From NCBI GenBank assembly GCA_003210775.1, contig QCUI01000006.1:1-62128 (forward strand): a DNA stretch of 62,128 bases, given 5' to 3'. Under the pieces are notes generated by a model. It saw only the letters and a list, made by a program, of their open reading frames with translations, made no database searches and was not told the DNA's origin. The stretch comes from Synechococcus sp. AG-679-A04. GTDB lineage: Bacteria > Cyanobacteriota > Cyanobacteriia > PCC-6307 > Cyanobiaceae. Of the stretch, positions 10,681 to 19,994 are shown one piece after another. The number at the start of each line of letters is the position of its first letter. Within the stretch, counting starts at the first letter, position 1. The position numbers were made by a program, and so were the translations under genes.

Positions 10681-11670
10681 TTAAGCAACGTGATCAGCCC
10701 CCGTGGAGGCTGCATCCAGAAAACGCCCCATGGCCCTGAACTTCATGTAGCGCTGATCTCTCAGGTCTTCGACGGACAAAGCCAGCAAATCGTCGAGATG
10801 GCGATTCAGTGCTGCCCTCAGCGTCTCACCCGCTTCAAGCGGCGCCCAGTTGTTGCCACCAGCAGGTTCAGGCAAAACTTCGTCCACCACACCAAGGCTG
10901 AGCAGATCCTTACCGGTGATCCGCAACGCAGCCGCAGCCTCGGAAGCCTTCGCCGCATCGCGCCAGAGGATGGAGGCACAGGCTTCAGGGCTGGCCACGG
11001 TGTAGACGCTGTGCTCAAACATGATCAACCGGTCGGCGACTCCAATACCGAGTGCGCCGCCGGAGCCACCCTCACCGATCACCGTGGCGACGATCGGAAC
11101 CCTCAAACTGAACATCTCGCGCAGGTTCACGGCAATGGCCTCACCCTGTCCCTGCTCCTCCGCCAGCAAACCGGCATAGGCCCCAGGCGTGTCAATGAAG
11201 GCCAGGATCGGCAGACCGAAGCGATCAGCATGCTCCATCAGGCGTAAAGCCTTGCGGTACCCCCCCGGGGTGGCCATGCCGAAATTCCGGGCCACGTTCT
11301 CCTTGGTGTCACGTCCCTTCTGATGGCCGATCAGAAGAACCGATCGTTCCCCTAGCCGTCCGATCCCTCCAATCAATGCCTGGTCATCACTGCCACGGCG
11401 ATCACCATGCAACTCAACCCAGTCATCACAGAACATCTGGATGAAATCGAGGGTGCTGGGCCGATGAGGATGACGGGCAACCTGAATTTTCTGAGCCGGG
11501 CTCAGGGAACGAAAGATCTCATCACGACGCCGGGCTGCGAGCGTTTCCAACTGCAGCAGTTGCTGGCTGACGTCCACCTCCGAATCTCTTGCCAGCTGAC
11601 GGATCTGCTCGATCTGCTGTTCGAGCTCCACCAGCGGTTTCTCGAAATCAAGCAGGGGGCGGCGTGCCAT
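10681..11670 (-). CDS. accA: Acetyl-CoA carboxylase carboxyltransferase subunit alpha
   Basis: AccA, with AccD, moves the carboxyl group from biotin to acetyl-CoA, making malonyl-CoA for fatty acid synthesis. The 329-residue protein is full length. It has the N-terminal [16 protein letters not shown] helix, [11 protein letters not shown], the [18 protein letters not shown] loop, and the crotonase-like core [18 protein letters not shown] and [17 protein letters not shown]. It lies 20 nt after aar on the same strand. The ado-aar-accA order is a known arrangement in cyanobacteria and joins supply of fatty acyl precursors to their conversion to alkanes. Confidence 0.97.
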   Translation of the reverse strand: MARRPLLDFEKPLVELEQQIEQIRQLARDSEVDVSQQLLQLETLAARRRDEIFRSLSPAQKIQVARHPHRPSTLDFIQMFCDDWVELHGDRRGSDDQALIGGIGRLGERSVLLIGHQKGRDTKENVARNFGMATPGGYRKALRLMEHADRFGLPILAFIDTPGAYAGLLAEEQGQGEAIAVNLREMFSLRVPIVATVIGEGGSGGALGIGVADRLIMFEHSVYTVASPEACASILWRDAAKASEAAAALRITGKDLLSLGVVDEVLPEPAGGNNWAPLEAGETLRAALNRHLDDLLALSVEDLRDQRYMKFRAMGRFLDAASTGADHVA

Positions 11671-11690
11671 TGAGGAAGAGGAAAACGACT

Positions 11691-12731
11691 TCAGACAACA
11701 ACAGCCTGAGGCTGTCCTTGAAGATTGAGGGTGGAGAAACCGTGGCGCACCGATGCGGCGCCGATGAAATCCATCTTCTCCAGAGTGATGTTGTTACGCC
11801 CCCAGCTGAAATTGGTGTGACACTCCTCGAATTCAAGCAGCATCGCTTCAGCGAAGCAGGCGAACATCTGGCGCTGAGGTTTTTCCATCTCAGCGATTTC
11901 CATCATCGTCCAGCCGATGTCACTGCCAAATTCAACAATGCCTCCCTTCAGTACATGAACGCCTTCACAGGCGACCTTGGCATCGAGATTCTTCGGGTAA
12001 CCCCCATCGATCATCAAACAGGGCTTCTTCAGCGAGGCTGAATCAATTTCAAGCGTGCGCGGCATACTCGCGACCCAAACCACGACATCCGCCTCAGGGA
12101 GTGCCTCTTCAAGGCTAAGGACTCTTCCGCCACCAAGTTCTGCCTGTAAATCCTTGAGAGGCTGCTGCTGACGGGCGACCAACAGCAGCTCAGCGACACC
12201 GGTCCGACTGGAGAGCCAGCGGCAGACAGCACTACCGATATCGCCTGTAGCGCCCACCACGGCAACCTTGGCCTTGGCCAGATCGATTCCCAGAAGAGGA
12301 GCGTTGTTTTCAACCTGTCGACTGATCACCCAGGCCGTGTGCGTGTTGCCCGTGGTGAACCGCTCCCACTCCAAGGTTGTGCTGCGAACATGCTGATGCT
12401 GGAGAAGGTTGAAGTTCTCAAAAATGATCGACGTGAAGCCGCCGAGAGCTGTGATGTTGATGCCCTTCTTCTGAGCCAGCTCCATGGCGTTGAGCACTTT
12501 GCGCCTTGCCGTCTTAAAGCGGCTAAGCATCTCGGGCACAAAACAGGAATCGATGTAGGCACCAGAGATGGTCTTGCCTGTGGCACTCGTGACTTCAACG
12601 TTCTCCACCAGCTGTGGCGGAGCACTGCACCAGACATCAAGATCGCCTCCGGCGATGTGATCGAACCCGAGATCTGAAGCCTTTCGCCTCGCCGCCTCAA
12701 AGCTGGTGGAGTGCCCGATCAGACCAAACAT
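11691..12731 (-). CDS. aar: Long-chain acyl-ACP reductase (aldehyde-forming)
   Basis: AAR reduces acyl-ACP (or acyl-CoA) to fatty aldehyde with NADPH, the first of two steps of cyanobacterial alkane synthesis. The 346-residue protein begins [12 protein letters not shown]. It has a Rossmann motif [15 protein letters not shown] (about residues 160-174), and a conserved cysteine in [19 protein letters not shown] precedes it. This cysteine corresponds in the family to the one proposed to carry the acyl thioester. The partner ado lies directly upstream on the same strand and accA downstream. Length and sequence match the family throughout and I see no defects. Confidence 0.95.
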   Translation of the reverse strand: MFGLIGHSTSFEAARRKASDLGFDHIAGGDLDVWCSAPPQLVENVEVTSATGKTISGAYIDSCFVPEMLSRFKTARRKVLNAMELAQKKGINITALGGFTSIIFENFNLLQHQHVRSTTLEWERFTTGNTHTAWVISRQVENNAPLLGIDLAKAKVAVVGATGDIGSAVCRWLSSRTGVAELLLVARQQQPLKDLQAELGGGRVLSLEEALPEADVVVWVASMPRTLEIDSASLKKPCLMIDGGYPKNLDAKVACEGVHVLKGGIVEFGSDIGWTMMEIAEMEKPQRQMFACFAEAMLLEFEECHTNFSWGRNNITLEKMDFIGAASVRHGFSTLNLQGQPQAVVV

Positions 12732-12868
12732 GTACTGCCGACGGTCGTACGTGTACGCATTGAACTCAATGTTCCCATGAAGGCACGCTTAATGGAAAAC
12801 GTGCCTGTGCTTGAAACCGGATCTGGACCTTCGAACTGGACTATAGAACGATCGTTTGAGCCAGGATT

Positions 12869-13594
12869 TCAGAGAGCAGCGGCTGCCATTCGCGCAATTT
12901 CACGCATATTGAAGCCGATCTCGCTAAGGGCTTCTTGATAGCCGATCAGAAAATCCTCGATCAGATCTTCCTTCTCCATGTGGAGAGTGGCAGCATCCGA
13001 AGCAACCTGATCAAGCATGGAACGGATCAGAGGGAGATTTGCCTTGTTGGCGGCAAACAACTCTTCCTTGCTGGCTTCGAAATTGGCCTTAAGCCACTCC
13101 TGGCCATAATTGAGATGGGTGTACTCATCTTTCACGACACCTTCCGTGATCCTGCGGGCGAAGGGATCTGCCACAGGGATATAGATGTGATACGCAGAGA
13201 TAGCGAAGGCCTCAATCAGCAGAGCCTGAATCAATAAGCAGGTCACCACCTTGCCTTCCTTGAAGGCGGTTTTGAAATTGCTGTGCAGAGGGCCGAAGAA
13301 TTCCTTTGCGAAAGGAAGGTCTGCCTCAACTCCCAGGTTGCGGCCACATGCTGTGAAGCCCTTCATGTGCTTCATTTCCATCTTGGCCAACCGAACTAGT
13401 TCATCGGCATGCTCAGGGATCATGGTGCCCAGAGACATGTAGTTGTCGTAGGCCTCCTGCTCGCCTTCAATCACGATGGCATTGATGCGGCTGTAGGCGT
13501 CTTTGTAGGCCTCAGTAGTGAAGTCAGGCAATTGCTCTGCCGATGTATCCCGCTCGTCCAGGACGGCTACCTCGGGGCTGACGGGGGTCGGCAT
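12869..13594 (-). CDS. ado: Aldehyde-deformylating oxygenase (alkane synthase)
   Basis: ADO is a di-iron, ferritin-like enzyme that converts fatty aldehyde to an alkane one carbon shorter plus formate. The 241-residue, all-helical protein has the carboxylate/histidine pattern in the expected places: [46 protein letters not shown] and [17 protein letters not shown] chose the ATG giving [16 protein letters not shown]; in-frame codons upstream of it do not resemble the family. The 137-nt gap to aar is longer than the other gaps in the cluster and may hold a second promoter. Product alkanes in marine cyanobacteria are mainly C15-C17; that is general knowledge, not visible here. Confidence 0.96.
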   Translation of the reverse strand: MPTPVSPEVAVLDERDTSAEQLPDFTTEAYKDAYSRINAIVIEGEQEAYDNYMSLGTMIPEHADELVRLAKMEMKHMKGFTACGRNLGVEADLPFAKEFFGPLHSNFKTAFKEGKVVTCLLIQALLIEAFAISAYHIYIPVADPFARRITEGVVKDEYTHLNYGQEWLKANFEASKEELFAANKANLPLIRSMLDQVASDAATLHMEKEDLIEDFLIGYQEALSEIGFNMREIARMAAAAL

Positions 13595-13667
13595 AGATCT
13601 TTCCGTAACGGTCAACGTCGGAGACTTTAACCAGTGCCACAGATATTGCACGTTCGATTGATGGTGT

Positions 13668-14501
13668 TCAGATGCGTCGCCGGTCTCCGCGAGGTGGCCA
13701 GCCGGATGTCATCAGGCTTGTGAAGAGTTGGCGCCAATGGGCCACAAGCGCAGTCTCCAACTGACTTCCTAGCTTCGCATCCGCACCGCGGCTGTCGCCG
13801 ACGACACCGGACCGACTGAGGTCGGCGGCAAACCAGGCGAGGGGCGCAGGACCTTCAAGACTCCAGCCTTCAGGAGGGGTGGCTGCCGACTTGTTGCTGA
13901 CATGGTCACCATCCAGAGGCCTCTGTTCGCCAACCAGAGAGGGCTCAAGAGCCAGCATCAGACTGGTCTCAGCCAGCCCCGCATGCAATCCATGCGCCAG
14001 CTCATCAGCAGGCACAAGGGACTTGAGTTCTGAACCTCCACTCCAAAGGAAACAGGGAAGAACAGCCATTGCAGGGGTTTCCACTGCCAGTTCGCGGGCA
14101 GCGGTTTGCAGAAGACCGATCTGACCGCCGTGGGCGTTGAACAGCACCAAGCGCTGCACACCCTGATCCGCAAGCTGCTTGCCAACCTCTTTCACAAGGC
14201 GAATCAGCAGGTCGGCACTGAGGCTGAGTGTTCCAGGGAAGCCGCGATGTTCAGGCGAAAAACCGATCGACTGAATCGGCAAAGCCCAGACCGGCATCTC
14301 CTCAGGGAGCCCTTGCAGCACACGATCAAGGATGCGTTCCGCAAACAACGCATCAGTCAGAAGGGGGAGCTGCGGACCATGCTGCTCGAAAGCGCCGAAT
14401 GGCCAGACAAGGGTTGAACCGTCCCGCTGCAGTGCCAGAGCAGCCTCAGGCCAGTGCATGCACTCCAACCGCCTGGTGTTTTGTCCACCGTCACCGCTCA
14501 T
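13668..14501 (-). CDS. Creatininase family protein
   Basis: The 277-residue protein belongs to the creatininase/FAPy-deformylase (ArfB) superfamily of metal-dependent amidohydrolases. Metal-binding motifs are visible: [19 protein letters not shown] (Glu, His and Asp ligands, about residues 33-51), [11 protein letters not shown], and a glutamate in [14 protein letters not shown]. The family acts on diverse cyclic amides and formamides, so the substrate cannot be assigned; true creatinine use is unlikely in this organism. It lies divergent to the S1-like protein gene, with about 50 nt between the starts. No other pathway genes are adjacent. Confidence 0.85.
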   Translation of the reverse strand: MSGDGGQNTRRLECMHWPEAALALQRDGSTLVWPFGAFEQHGPQLPLLTDALFAERILDRVLQGLPEEMPVWALPIQSIGFSPEHRGFPGTLSLSADLLIRLVKEVGKQLADQGVQRLVLFNAHGGQIGLLQTAARELAVETPAMAVLPCFLWSGGSELKSLVPADELAHGLHAGLAETSLMLALEPSLVGEQRPLDGDHVSNKSAATPPEGWSLEGPAPLAWFAADLSRSGVVGDSRGADAKLGSQLETALVAHWRQLFTSLMTSGWPPRGDRRRI

Positions 14502-14552
14502 CCTAAATCAACCTCCTGCTGTCAGACTGTCTGGCCAAGGACGATGGGTCCC

Positions 14553-15848
14553 ATGGCCGGAACAGAACGTCAGAATTCCAAACTGGATGGTGGCAAAGGT
14601 GCCGCATCTTCGGCGCAGCCACCACGAAAACCGCTTCAGGTGATGCACATCAGCAAGCGGGAAGAACAAGATCGTCTGCGCAAGGAAGCCGAGCAAGCCC
14701 GTGCAGCCGCTGATGCGGCTGTGGAACGTGCAGCACAGCTCGAGCAGGCCGCACTCGCCGCCGAAGGCGGGCAGTCCGTCGCTCCCAGTCCCCCTGCACC
14801 TCCCAGAGGGCCACAGGCGTCTTCCGCTCCATCGCGGGATACCGACGACGATGACCTGTCCGGTATGACCATGGCCGACCTGCTCGGCCCCTCTGATACA
14901 GGACGGCGGCTGAACAATGCGCCCGCCGAAGCGGCAACTGCAGCAAGCCGCAGTGTTGACGATTTCGATTTCGATGAAGATGCCTTCTTGGCAGCACTCG
15001 ATGCCAACGAGCCTGTGGGCACAACCGGTGAGGTGGTTACCGGCACCGTGATCGCAATGGAGAGTGATGGTGTCTACGTCGATATCGGCGGCAAAGCGCC
15101 TGGCTTCATGCCCAAAAGCGAGTGTGGGCTAGGGGTGATCACCAATCTGAAGGAACGCTTTCCCAAGGGGCTCGAACTTGAGGTGCTGGTCACTCGTGAA
15201 CAAAATGCCGATGGCATGGTCACCATCAGCTGTCGTGCACTGGCCCTTCGCAAGAGCTGGGACAAGGTCAAGCAGCTCGCCAAGGAAGGCAAGGTGGCTC
15301 AGGTCAAAATCACCGGTTTCAATCGAGGTGGGGTCACCTGCGACCTCGAAGGGTTGAGGGGCTTCATTCCCAGATCTCAACTTCAGGAGGGCGAAAACCA
15401 CGAAGCACTGGTTGGGAAGACACTTGGCGTCGCTTTCTTGGAGGTCAACTCCGAGACCCGCAAACTGGTCCTTTCAGAGAAACGCGCCGCAACGGCCGCC
15501 CGTTTTTCAGAGCTTGAGGTGGGGCAGTTGGTGGAAGGTCAGGTGGCCTCCATCAAGCCCTATGGATTGTTCATCGATCTGGGGGGCGTCAGTGGTCTGC
15601 TGCATCAGTCAGTGATCACCGGAGGCAGGCTGCGCTCGTTACGAGAAGTCTTCGGACAGGGAGACACCGTGAAGGCTCTCATCACCGAGCTTGATCCCGG
15701 TCGAGGCCGGATCGCACTCAACACTGCCCTGCTGGAGGGACAGCCAGGGGAACTTCTCGTCGATAAGGACACCGTGATGGCGGAGGCTACCGATCGAGCC
15801 AACAGAGCCCGTAACGTCCTCAGGCAGCAAGAGCAGTCAGCTGGATGA
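14553..15848 (+). CDS. S1-domain RNA-binding protein (ribosomal protein S1 homologue)
   Basis: The protein (431 residues from ATG 14553; ATG 14544 is an alternative start) has a charged, Ala-rich helical N terminus (KREEQDRLRKEAEQARAAA), an acidic linker, and then three S1 RNA-binding repeats. These are about GEVVTGTVIAMESDGVYVDI, AQVKITGFNRGGVTCDLEG and EGQVASIKPYGLFIDLGG. Cyanobacteria carry more than one S1-like protein. This three-repeat form with a long N terminus resembles the second type (often called Rps1B or nbp1) rather than the main ribosomal S1. A role in mRNA binding during translation is likely. The stop overlaps the Tab2 gene in an ATGA; that partner is also linked to translation. 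Confidence 0.85.
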   Translation: MAGTERQNSKLDGGKGAASSAQPPRKPLQVMHISKREEQDRLRKEAEQARAAADAAVERAAQLEQAALAAEGGQSVAPSPPAPPRGPQASSAPSRDTDDDDLSGMTMADLLGPSDTGRRLNNAPAEAATAASRSVDDFDFDEDAFLAALDANEPVGTTGEVVTGTVIAMESDGVYVDIGGKAPGFMPKSECGLGVITNLKERFPKGLELEVLVTREQNADGMVTISCRALALRKSWDKVKQLAKEGKVAQVKITGFNRGGVTCDLEGLRGFIPRSQLQEGENHEALVGKTLGVAFLEVNSETRKLVLSEKRAATAARFSELEVGQLVEGQVASIKPYGLFIDLGGVSGLLHQSVITGGRLRSLREVFGQGDTVKALITELDPGRGRIALNTALLEGQPGELLVDKDTVMAEATDRANRARNVLRQQEQSAG

Positions 15849-16759
15849 CCACAGCTTCCATGTCTGGCGGTGACGCTGCCGCCCAGTCCAGGAAAGAGCG
15901 TCAGGCCGATTGGGAGCTGGATTTCTATTCCAGACCCATCCTGGAAAAAGATGGCAAGAAGCGCTGGGAGCTGCTGATCATCAGCACCCCGGAGATCAAC
16001 GGCAACGAATGCTTCCGCTTCGCGAAGCTTTGTCCTGCCAGCGAAGTGAATTCCACCTGGTTGGCCGCGGCCCTGCGCCAAGCATTGGCTGAGGCTGAAG
16101 ACCAGGGTTGGAAGCCACCACAAAGACTGCGCGCCTGGCGCAGTGCCATGAGAACGATGGTGCAGCGTGCTGCTGCAGAGCTGCTCCTGGAAGTGGTGTC
16201 GAGCAGGCGCACCTATGCCCTGCTCGACTGGCTCGATGAGCGAGAGCGGACGCTTTACCCGCAAGAGGAAGGCTTCATGGCTGGCCCCCTTGCACTGCCG
16301 CCTTCCCCTGTCGAAACCCCGCCTCTGCCACTGCCCGAAGCCGTCCGGGGCGACGCCTGGACCTGGGCTGGGCTTCCGGTCGGCAGCCTGAAGGATGCGA
16401 ATGATTGGCCTCTTGGCTTTAACGGTCTGCTGCCGGTCCCCCACTCTCTCGAGGCGAATCTTGAAGTTCCCGGCCTGCGTCTGTTCAGTCGCACCAGAGC
16501 CCTGGCCCTCGCAGGTTGGCTCGGAGGGCTGGAGCCCGTGCGGCTGCGGGTGAGCTCGCTCCAGTTGATCCTTGACGCTGGTCAGGACGACTCCTGGCTC
16601 GTCAGTGATCTGAGCCAACAGGAAGCCGAACAGATCGCCGCAGCGCTCGAAGCGTCATGCCTCAACCTGCATGGCCTTCAATTCATTGCTGTGCAGAGCG
16701 CTCCTGACAGTGAGCGTTTCGAAGGCTTCTGGATGCTGAGGGATCAGCCGCAACCATGA
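15845..16759 (+). CDS. Tab2/ATAB2-type RNA-binding protein (DUF1092)
   Basis: The 304-residue protein matches the DUF1092 family. In algae and plants, Tab2/ATAB2 bind the psaB leader and support synthesis of photosystem reaction-centre proteins. Conserved stretches include WELDFYSRPILEKDGKKRWE (about residues 23-42), LPEAVRGDAWTWAGLP in the middle, and FIAVQSAPDSERFEGFWMLR at the C terminus. Start and stop overlap both neighbours in ATGA junctions, so the S1-like protein, Tab2 and PgeF genes are probably co-translated. The pairing of an S1-type RNA binder with Tab2 suggests a shared role in translation; this is an inference. Confidence 0.85.
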   Translation: MTTASMSGGDAAAQSRKERQADWELDFYSRPILEKDGKKRWELLIISTPEINGNECFRFAKLCPASEVNSTWLAAALRQALAEAEDQGWKPPQRLRAWRSAMRTMVQRAAAELLLEVVSSRRTYALLDWLDERERTLYPQEEGFMAGPLALPPSPVETPPLPLPEAVRGDAWTWAGLPVGSLKDANDWPLGFNGLLPVPHSLEANLEVPGLRLFSRTRALALAGWLGGLEPVRLRVSSLQLILDAGQDDSWLVSDLSQQEAEQIAAALEASCLNLHGLQFIAVQSAPDSERFEGFWMLRDQPQP

Positions 16760-17589
16760 GCTCCGCTCAGGGGGCAGACCCAGGCGCTGAGAGAGAGGAT
16801 CCTCTCTCTCAGCCCGACAGCCGCTTCAACACCCTGCCGGGCTGGACCTGGGTGGGGTGTTACGGCGGTTATTACCTCACAGCGGATCACCTGCATGATG
16901 CTGGCTTTGAGCATGGATTTTTCACCCGGCGCTGGCAAGGTCGTGGTCCCGACGAGTTGGCTGCCTACCTGTCATGCGGCGTCTCCGTTCATCGCCCGCA
17001 GCAAGTCCATGGGAACCTCGTGCTTGAGGCCTCCGCTGCAACTGCAGCACCATGGCCCAATGCAGACGGCCTAGTGAGTGATCGCGGAGGGCAGAGCCTC
17101 TGGGTCTGTGGCGCCGACTGCACCCCAGTTCTGCTTGCGGATCCCGAAAGCGGGCATGTCGCCGCATGCCATGCCGGCTGGCGTGGCGTGGCCAGTCGGA
17201 TCCTGCCCACAGCGATCGACAGACTTGAACAGCGAGGCGCCCGCAGGGAACAGCTGATCGTCGCCCTCGGACCAGCGGTCAGTGGTGAGCGCTATCAAGT
17301 GGAACAATCAGTGGCGCTTCAGGTGGGTGAGGCGTTGGCAACCGAGCCCAGATCACTAGAGCAGCTGCAGATGCAAGCTGTCATTCATCCCGATCAAGAG
17401 CAGGGGCGCTGCCGTTTAGACATCCGTCAAGCCGCCTTGCAGCAACTGGAAGCCGAAGGGGTTGACAGCAGCAGGATCACTACATGTCCGCTCTGCACGG
17501 TCGCTGAGCCCAGCCTGTTTCACTCCTGGCGACGCGATCAGGTGAAGGCGGTTCAGTGGAGTGGAATCGTGGGTCAGGCGGCGATCTGA
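16756..17589 (+). CDS. pgeF: PgeF/YfiH (DUF152) family copper/zinc hydrolase-like protein
   Basis: The 277-residue protein belongs to the YfiH family, variously described as multicopper polyphenol oxidase, purine nucleoside phosphorylase or peptidoglycan editing factor. The metal ligands are visible: His in RPQQVHGN, Cys in CGADCTPVLLAD and His in AACHAGWRG. The C-terminal TCPLCTVAEPSLFHSWRRD completes the family pattern. The first 30 residues are polar and unconserved, and their DNA contains a perfect 26-bp palindrome (listed separately). The start overlaps the Tab2 stop in an ATGA. The family is clear; the true substrate in cyanobacteria is unsettled. Confidence 0.85.
   Translation: MSSAQGADPGAEREDPLSQPDSRFNTLPGWTWVGCYGGYYLTADHLHDAGFEHGFFTRRWQGRGPDELAAYLSCGVSVHRPQQVHGNLVLEASAATAAPWPNADGLVSDRGGQSLWVCGADCTPVLLADPESGHVAACHAGWRGVASRILPTAIDRLEQRGARREQLIVALGPAVSGERYQVEQSVALQVGEALATEPRSLEQLQMQAVIHPDQEQGRCRLDIRQAALQQLEAEGVDSSRITTCPLCTVAEPSLFHSWRRDQVKAVQWSGIVGQAAI
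16787..16812. repeat. Perfect 26-bp palindrome
   Basis: Thirteen bases starting CTGAGAGAGAGGA are followed immediately by their reverse complement, centred on GGATCC. It sits inside the coding region for the disordered N terminus of the PgeF-like protein, 31 nt after the start codon. As RNA it could form a hairpin with almost no loop, close enough to the start to affect translation. As DNA it could be a dimeric protein site or a cruciform. Confidence 0.9.
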
Positions 17590-17598
17590 ACGCCGGCA

Positions 17599-19266
17599 TC
17601 AGTTCGATAGCGGTTCAAGCAGACGCAATGCAACCGCTTCAGCAGCACGAATACCATCGATCGCTGCCGAAAGTATCCCGCCCGCATAACCGGCACCCTC
17701 TCCAGCAGGCGTGAGACCGAGCACATTGAGTGACTCCAGGCGATCATCCCGAGGGATGCGAAGCGGCGAAGAGGTGCGGGTCTCAACCCCGGTCAGAACG
17801 GCATCAGGGTGGTCATAACCAGAAAGCTTCTGACCGAATGCCAGCAGAGCTTCCCTCAGGGCCTCCACCATCGGTTCCGGCAGAAGCTCGGCAAGGTCAG
17901 AGGGTTGAACACCAGGTTGATAGGAGGGACTAACCGATCCAAGAGACGTGGATGGCCTTCCGGCCACAAAATCCTCCTGTCGCTGCACCGGAGCGCTGTA
18001 GTCCTGACCGCCCAGTTGGAAAGCGAGGGATTCGAGTTCACGCTGGAACACCAGGCCCGCGAGTGGATCCCCGGGCCAGCGCTCATGAGCCTCCAGGTCT
18101 GCATCCGACACAGGCACCACCAGCCCGCTGTTGGCGTTGCGTTCATTGCGGGAGTGCTGGCTCATGCCATTGGTCACAACACGACCTGGTTCAGAGGTCG
18201 CACCCACCACAAACCCACCGGGGCACATACAGAAGCTGTAGACGCAGCGGCCGTTAGCAGCGTGATGCACCAGCTTGTATTCAGCGGCACCGAGCAACGG
18301 ATGGCCCGCGGCATCTCCCCAGCGAGCGTTGTCGATCAGCGACTGCGGGTGCTCGATCCGAAGACCAATCGCGAAGGGCTTCCGCTCCATGGCAACACCA
18401 GTCAGATCCAGCATCGCGAACGTGTCCCTGGCCGAATGTCCAGGAGCCAAAATCACCTGACCGCAGTCAAGACGATTGCCATCGGCCAGTTGCAGCCCGA
18501 TGATCCGCATCGGCTTGCCACCAGTGGCGCTGGCAGGCTCCAACAGAAGTTGTTCCACGCGGGCACCAAAGCGGACCTCACCGCCAAGAGCCTCAATCTG
18601 AGCGCGCAACCCCCTGACCACTGTCGCCAGCTTGAAAGTGCCGATATGGGGGCGGTGTCGGGTGAGGATGTCGCGGTTGGCGCCGCATTTCACCAGCTCT
18701 TCAAGCACTTTGCGGCCGTAATGAACAGGATCGCTCACCTGGCTGTAAAGCTTGCCATCAGAAAAGGTTCCGGCACCCCCTTCGCCAAACTGCACGTTGG
18801 ATTCGGGGTTGAAGGTCGCTCGACGACGCCAGAATCCAAACGTGTCGCTGCTTCTCTGCTTCACCGCCTGTCCGCGCTCCAGCAGCAATGGGCGGAATCC
18901 CATCTGTGCGAGCAACAATGCGGCGAAGTAACCACAGGGTCCTGCCCCGATCACCACAGGCCGCGTCCATGACGCATCGAAAGGACTAGATGGAGCGTGG
19001 GCAACAAATCGGTAGGACTCATCAGGTCTGCGACGAATGCGTCGGTCGGCCGAGCATCGGCGCAACAATGCTTTCTCCCCCCGTACCTGAACATCCACGC
19101 TGTAGATGATCCGGATTCGATCCCGACGACGGGCATCAATGCTCTGCTTCACCAACTGGTGGGAGATCAGTTGCTCCCGAGGCACTCGCAGGCAACGCAG
19201 AACAGCCTGCTCAAGGTCATCCTCCGTATGGTCCAGCTCCAGACGAAGCTCGCTCAGGCGCAACAC
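17599..19266 (-). CDS. FAD-dependent oxidoreductase (COG2509-type dehydrogenase)
   Basis: The 555-residue protein has an N-terminal alpha/beta domain of about 95 residues. An FAD-binding Rossmann motif follows in VVIGAGPCGYFAALLLAQMG (about residues 105-124), then NVQFGEGGAGTFSDGKL, typical of the large COG2509 family of uncharacterised NAD(FAD)-utilising dehydrogenases. A second nucleotide-binding element is seen in VILAPGHSARDTFAML, and a C-terminal GLTPAGEGAGYAGGILSAA loop closes the FAD site. The start is a GTG giving MLRLSELRLELDH, which fits the family. Its function is unknown in any organism I can name. The gene converges with pgeF, with 9 nt between the stops. Confidence 0.85.
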   Translation of the reverse strand: MLRLSELRLELDHTEDDLEQAVLRCLRVPREQLISHQLVKQSIDARRRDRIRIIYSVDVQVRGEKALLRRCSADRRIRRRPDESYRFVAHAPSSPFDASWTRPVVIGAGPCGYFAALLLAQMGFRPLLLERGQAVKQRSSDTFGFWRRRATFNPESNVQFGEGGAGTFSDGKLYSQVSDPVHYGRKVLEELVKCGANRDILTRHRPHIGTFKLATVVRGLRAQIEALGGEVRFGARVEQLLLEPASATGGKPMRIIGLQLADGNRLDCGQVILAPGHSARDTFAMLDLTGVAMERKPFAIGLRIEHPQSLIDNARWGDAAGHPLLGAAEYKLVHHAANGRCVYSFCMCPGGFVVGATSEPGRVVTNGMSQHSRNERNANSGLVVPVSDADLEAHERWPGDPLAGLVFQRELESLAFQLGGQDYSAPVQRQEDFVAGRPSTSLGSVSPSYQPGVQPSDLAELLPEPMVEALREALLAFGQKLSGYDHPDAVLTGVETRTSSPLRIPRDDRLESLNVLGLTPAGEGAGYAGGILSAAIDGIRAAEAVALRLLEPLSN

Positions 19267-19408
19267 GAGCTCTCTCCTTCCCTGACCCCTAAAACAACAT
19301 TACCGGCAGGACATTGAACAATTTTGAGCCTCTCCCTGACCCTTCAGCGTGGCTGATTCCGGGTAACACTTGATGGGCAAAACTCTCTCAAATAAGCCAG
19401 AGAAGCCC

Positions 19409-19633
19409 TTACAAAGACTCTTCAGGTTCATCGTTCTTGGGTTCAGCTTCGGTGCTCCCCCCTGGCATCGCCAGTGAAAGGAGTCCTGCGAACAGCAGCA
19501 GACTGCCGATGCCGATGGCAAGAGAACGGTTGTCCGACGCGGCGTCACCCCAGATAGCGATGCTCAGAAAAGCTGAGCCAAGGAGCACACAGGGCACCAT
19601 GACAATCCCAGAAGCAATGCGGTTGCGTGCCAT
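19409..19633 (-). CDS. Small two-TM hypothetical membrane protein
   Basis: The 74-residue product has two hydrophobic segments (about residues 8-26 and 35-55, the latter SLAIGIGSLLLFAGLLSLAM) and an acidic tail, EAEPKNDEPEESL. I chose the ATG at 19633, which begins MARNRIASGIVM. It sits one base after the stop codon of the nuclease-like gene, so the two are probably translationally coupled. I do not recognise a family. It is the last gene of a run that starts with ilvB. Confidence 0.6.
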   Translation of the reverse strand: MARNRIASGIVMVPCVLLGSAFLSIAIWGDAASDNRSLAIGIGSLLLFAGLLSLAMPGGSTEAEPKNDEPEESL

Positions 19634-19634
19634 C

Positions 19635-19994
19635 TCAGGATCCTGGACAGGTGACCTGAGCCAGACCTTCACTCACCAACGCAGCCCCGAGATCGAGTTC
19701 ATCTCCAATCGGAGTGACCCTTGCCAGCAGAACACCATCTGCACTGCCCTCTGGCCGCAGATTCACACGTCGGCGACGGGGAAGCTCGCGACGCATCCAA
19801 TCCTGCGCTTGCTGCTCATCTTCAGGGTCCACCTGAACACAAGCCAGCTGCACACTGTAGTTGCGATTGCGATCACCAATCTGCAGAAGCGTTGCCGAAC
19901 GCACCTGCAGAACTTCTGCAGCAAACGCCTGGGGAGGCAGCACGAGCAACAGCATCAGGCTGAGGGCGGCTGTGATGAGAATGCCGACTCTCAC
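19635..19994 (-). CDS. Exported Staphylococcal-nuclease-like (SNase fold) protein, active site apparently incomplete
   Basis: The 119-residue product starts with a GTG that overlaps the ilvB stop in a GTGA. It has a signal peptide (VGILITAALSLMLLLVL ending PQAFAA). The mature part follows the SNase beta-barrel pattern, with SATLLQIGDR, VQLACVQVDP, and a C-terminal ALVSEGLAQV that corresponds to the usual LV..GLA.. end. In active thermonucleases an arginine precedes the LA.V strand (YGRxLAxV). Here the equivalent stretch is DGVLLARV, so one catalytic Arg seems missing and nuclease activity is doubtful. The frame remains open farther upstream, but that part lies inside ilvB. Confidence 0.65.
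   Translation of the reverse strand: MRVGILITAALSLMLLLVLPPQAFAAEVLQVRSATLLQIGDRNRNYSVQLACVQVDPEDEQQAQDWMRRELPRRRRVNLRPEGSADGVLLARVTPIGDELDLGAALVSEGLAQVTCPGS

Noticed and set aside
10690-11247. A 185-codon plus-strand frame
   Set aside because: Antisense to accA, which is unambiguous.
14636-15046. Minus-strand frame rich in Ala and Ser
   Set aside because: It mirrors the Ala-rich N terminus of the S1-like protein and has no family resemblance.
17809-18972. A 387-codon plus-strand open frame
   Set aside because: It is antisense to the FAD oxidoreductase gene, which has clear FAD motifs; the antisense product is His/Arg-rich without domains. High GC creates such frames.
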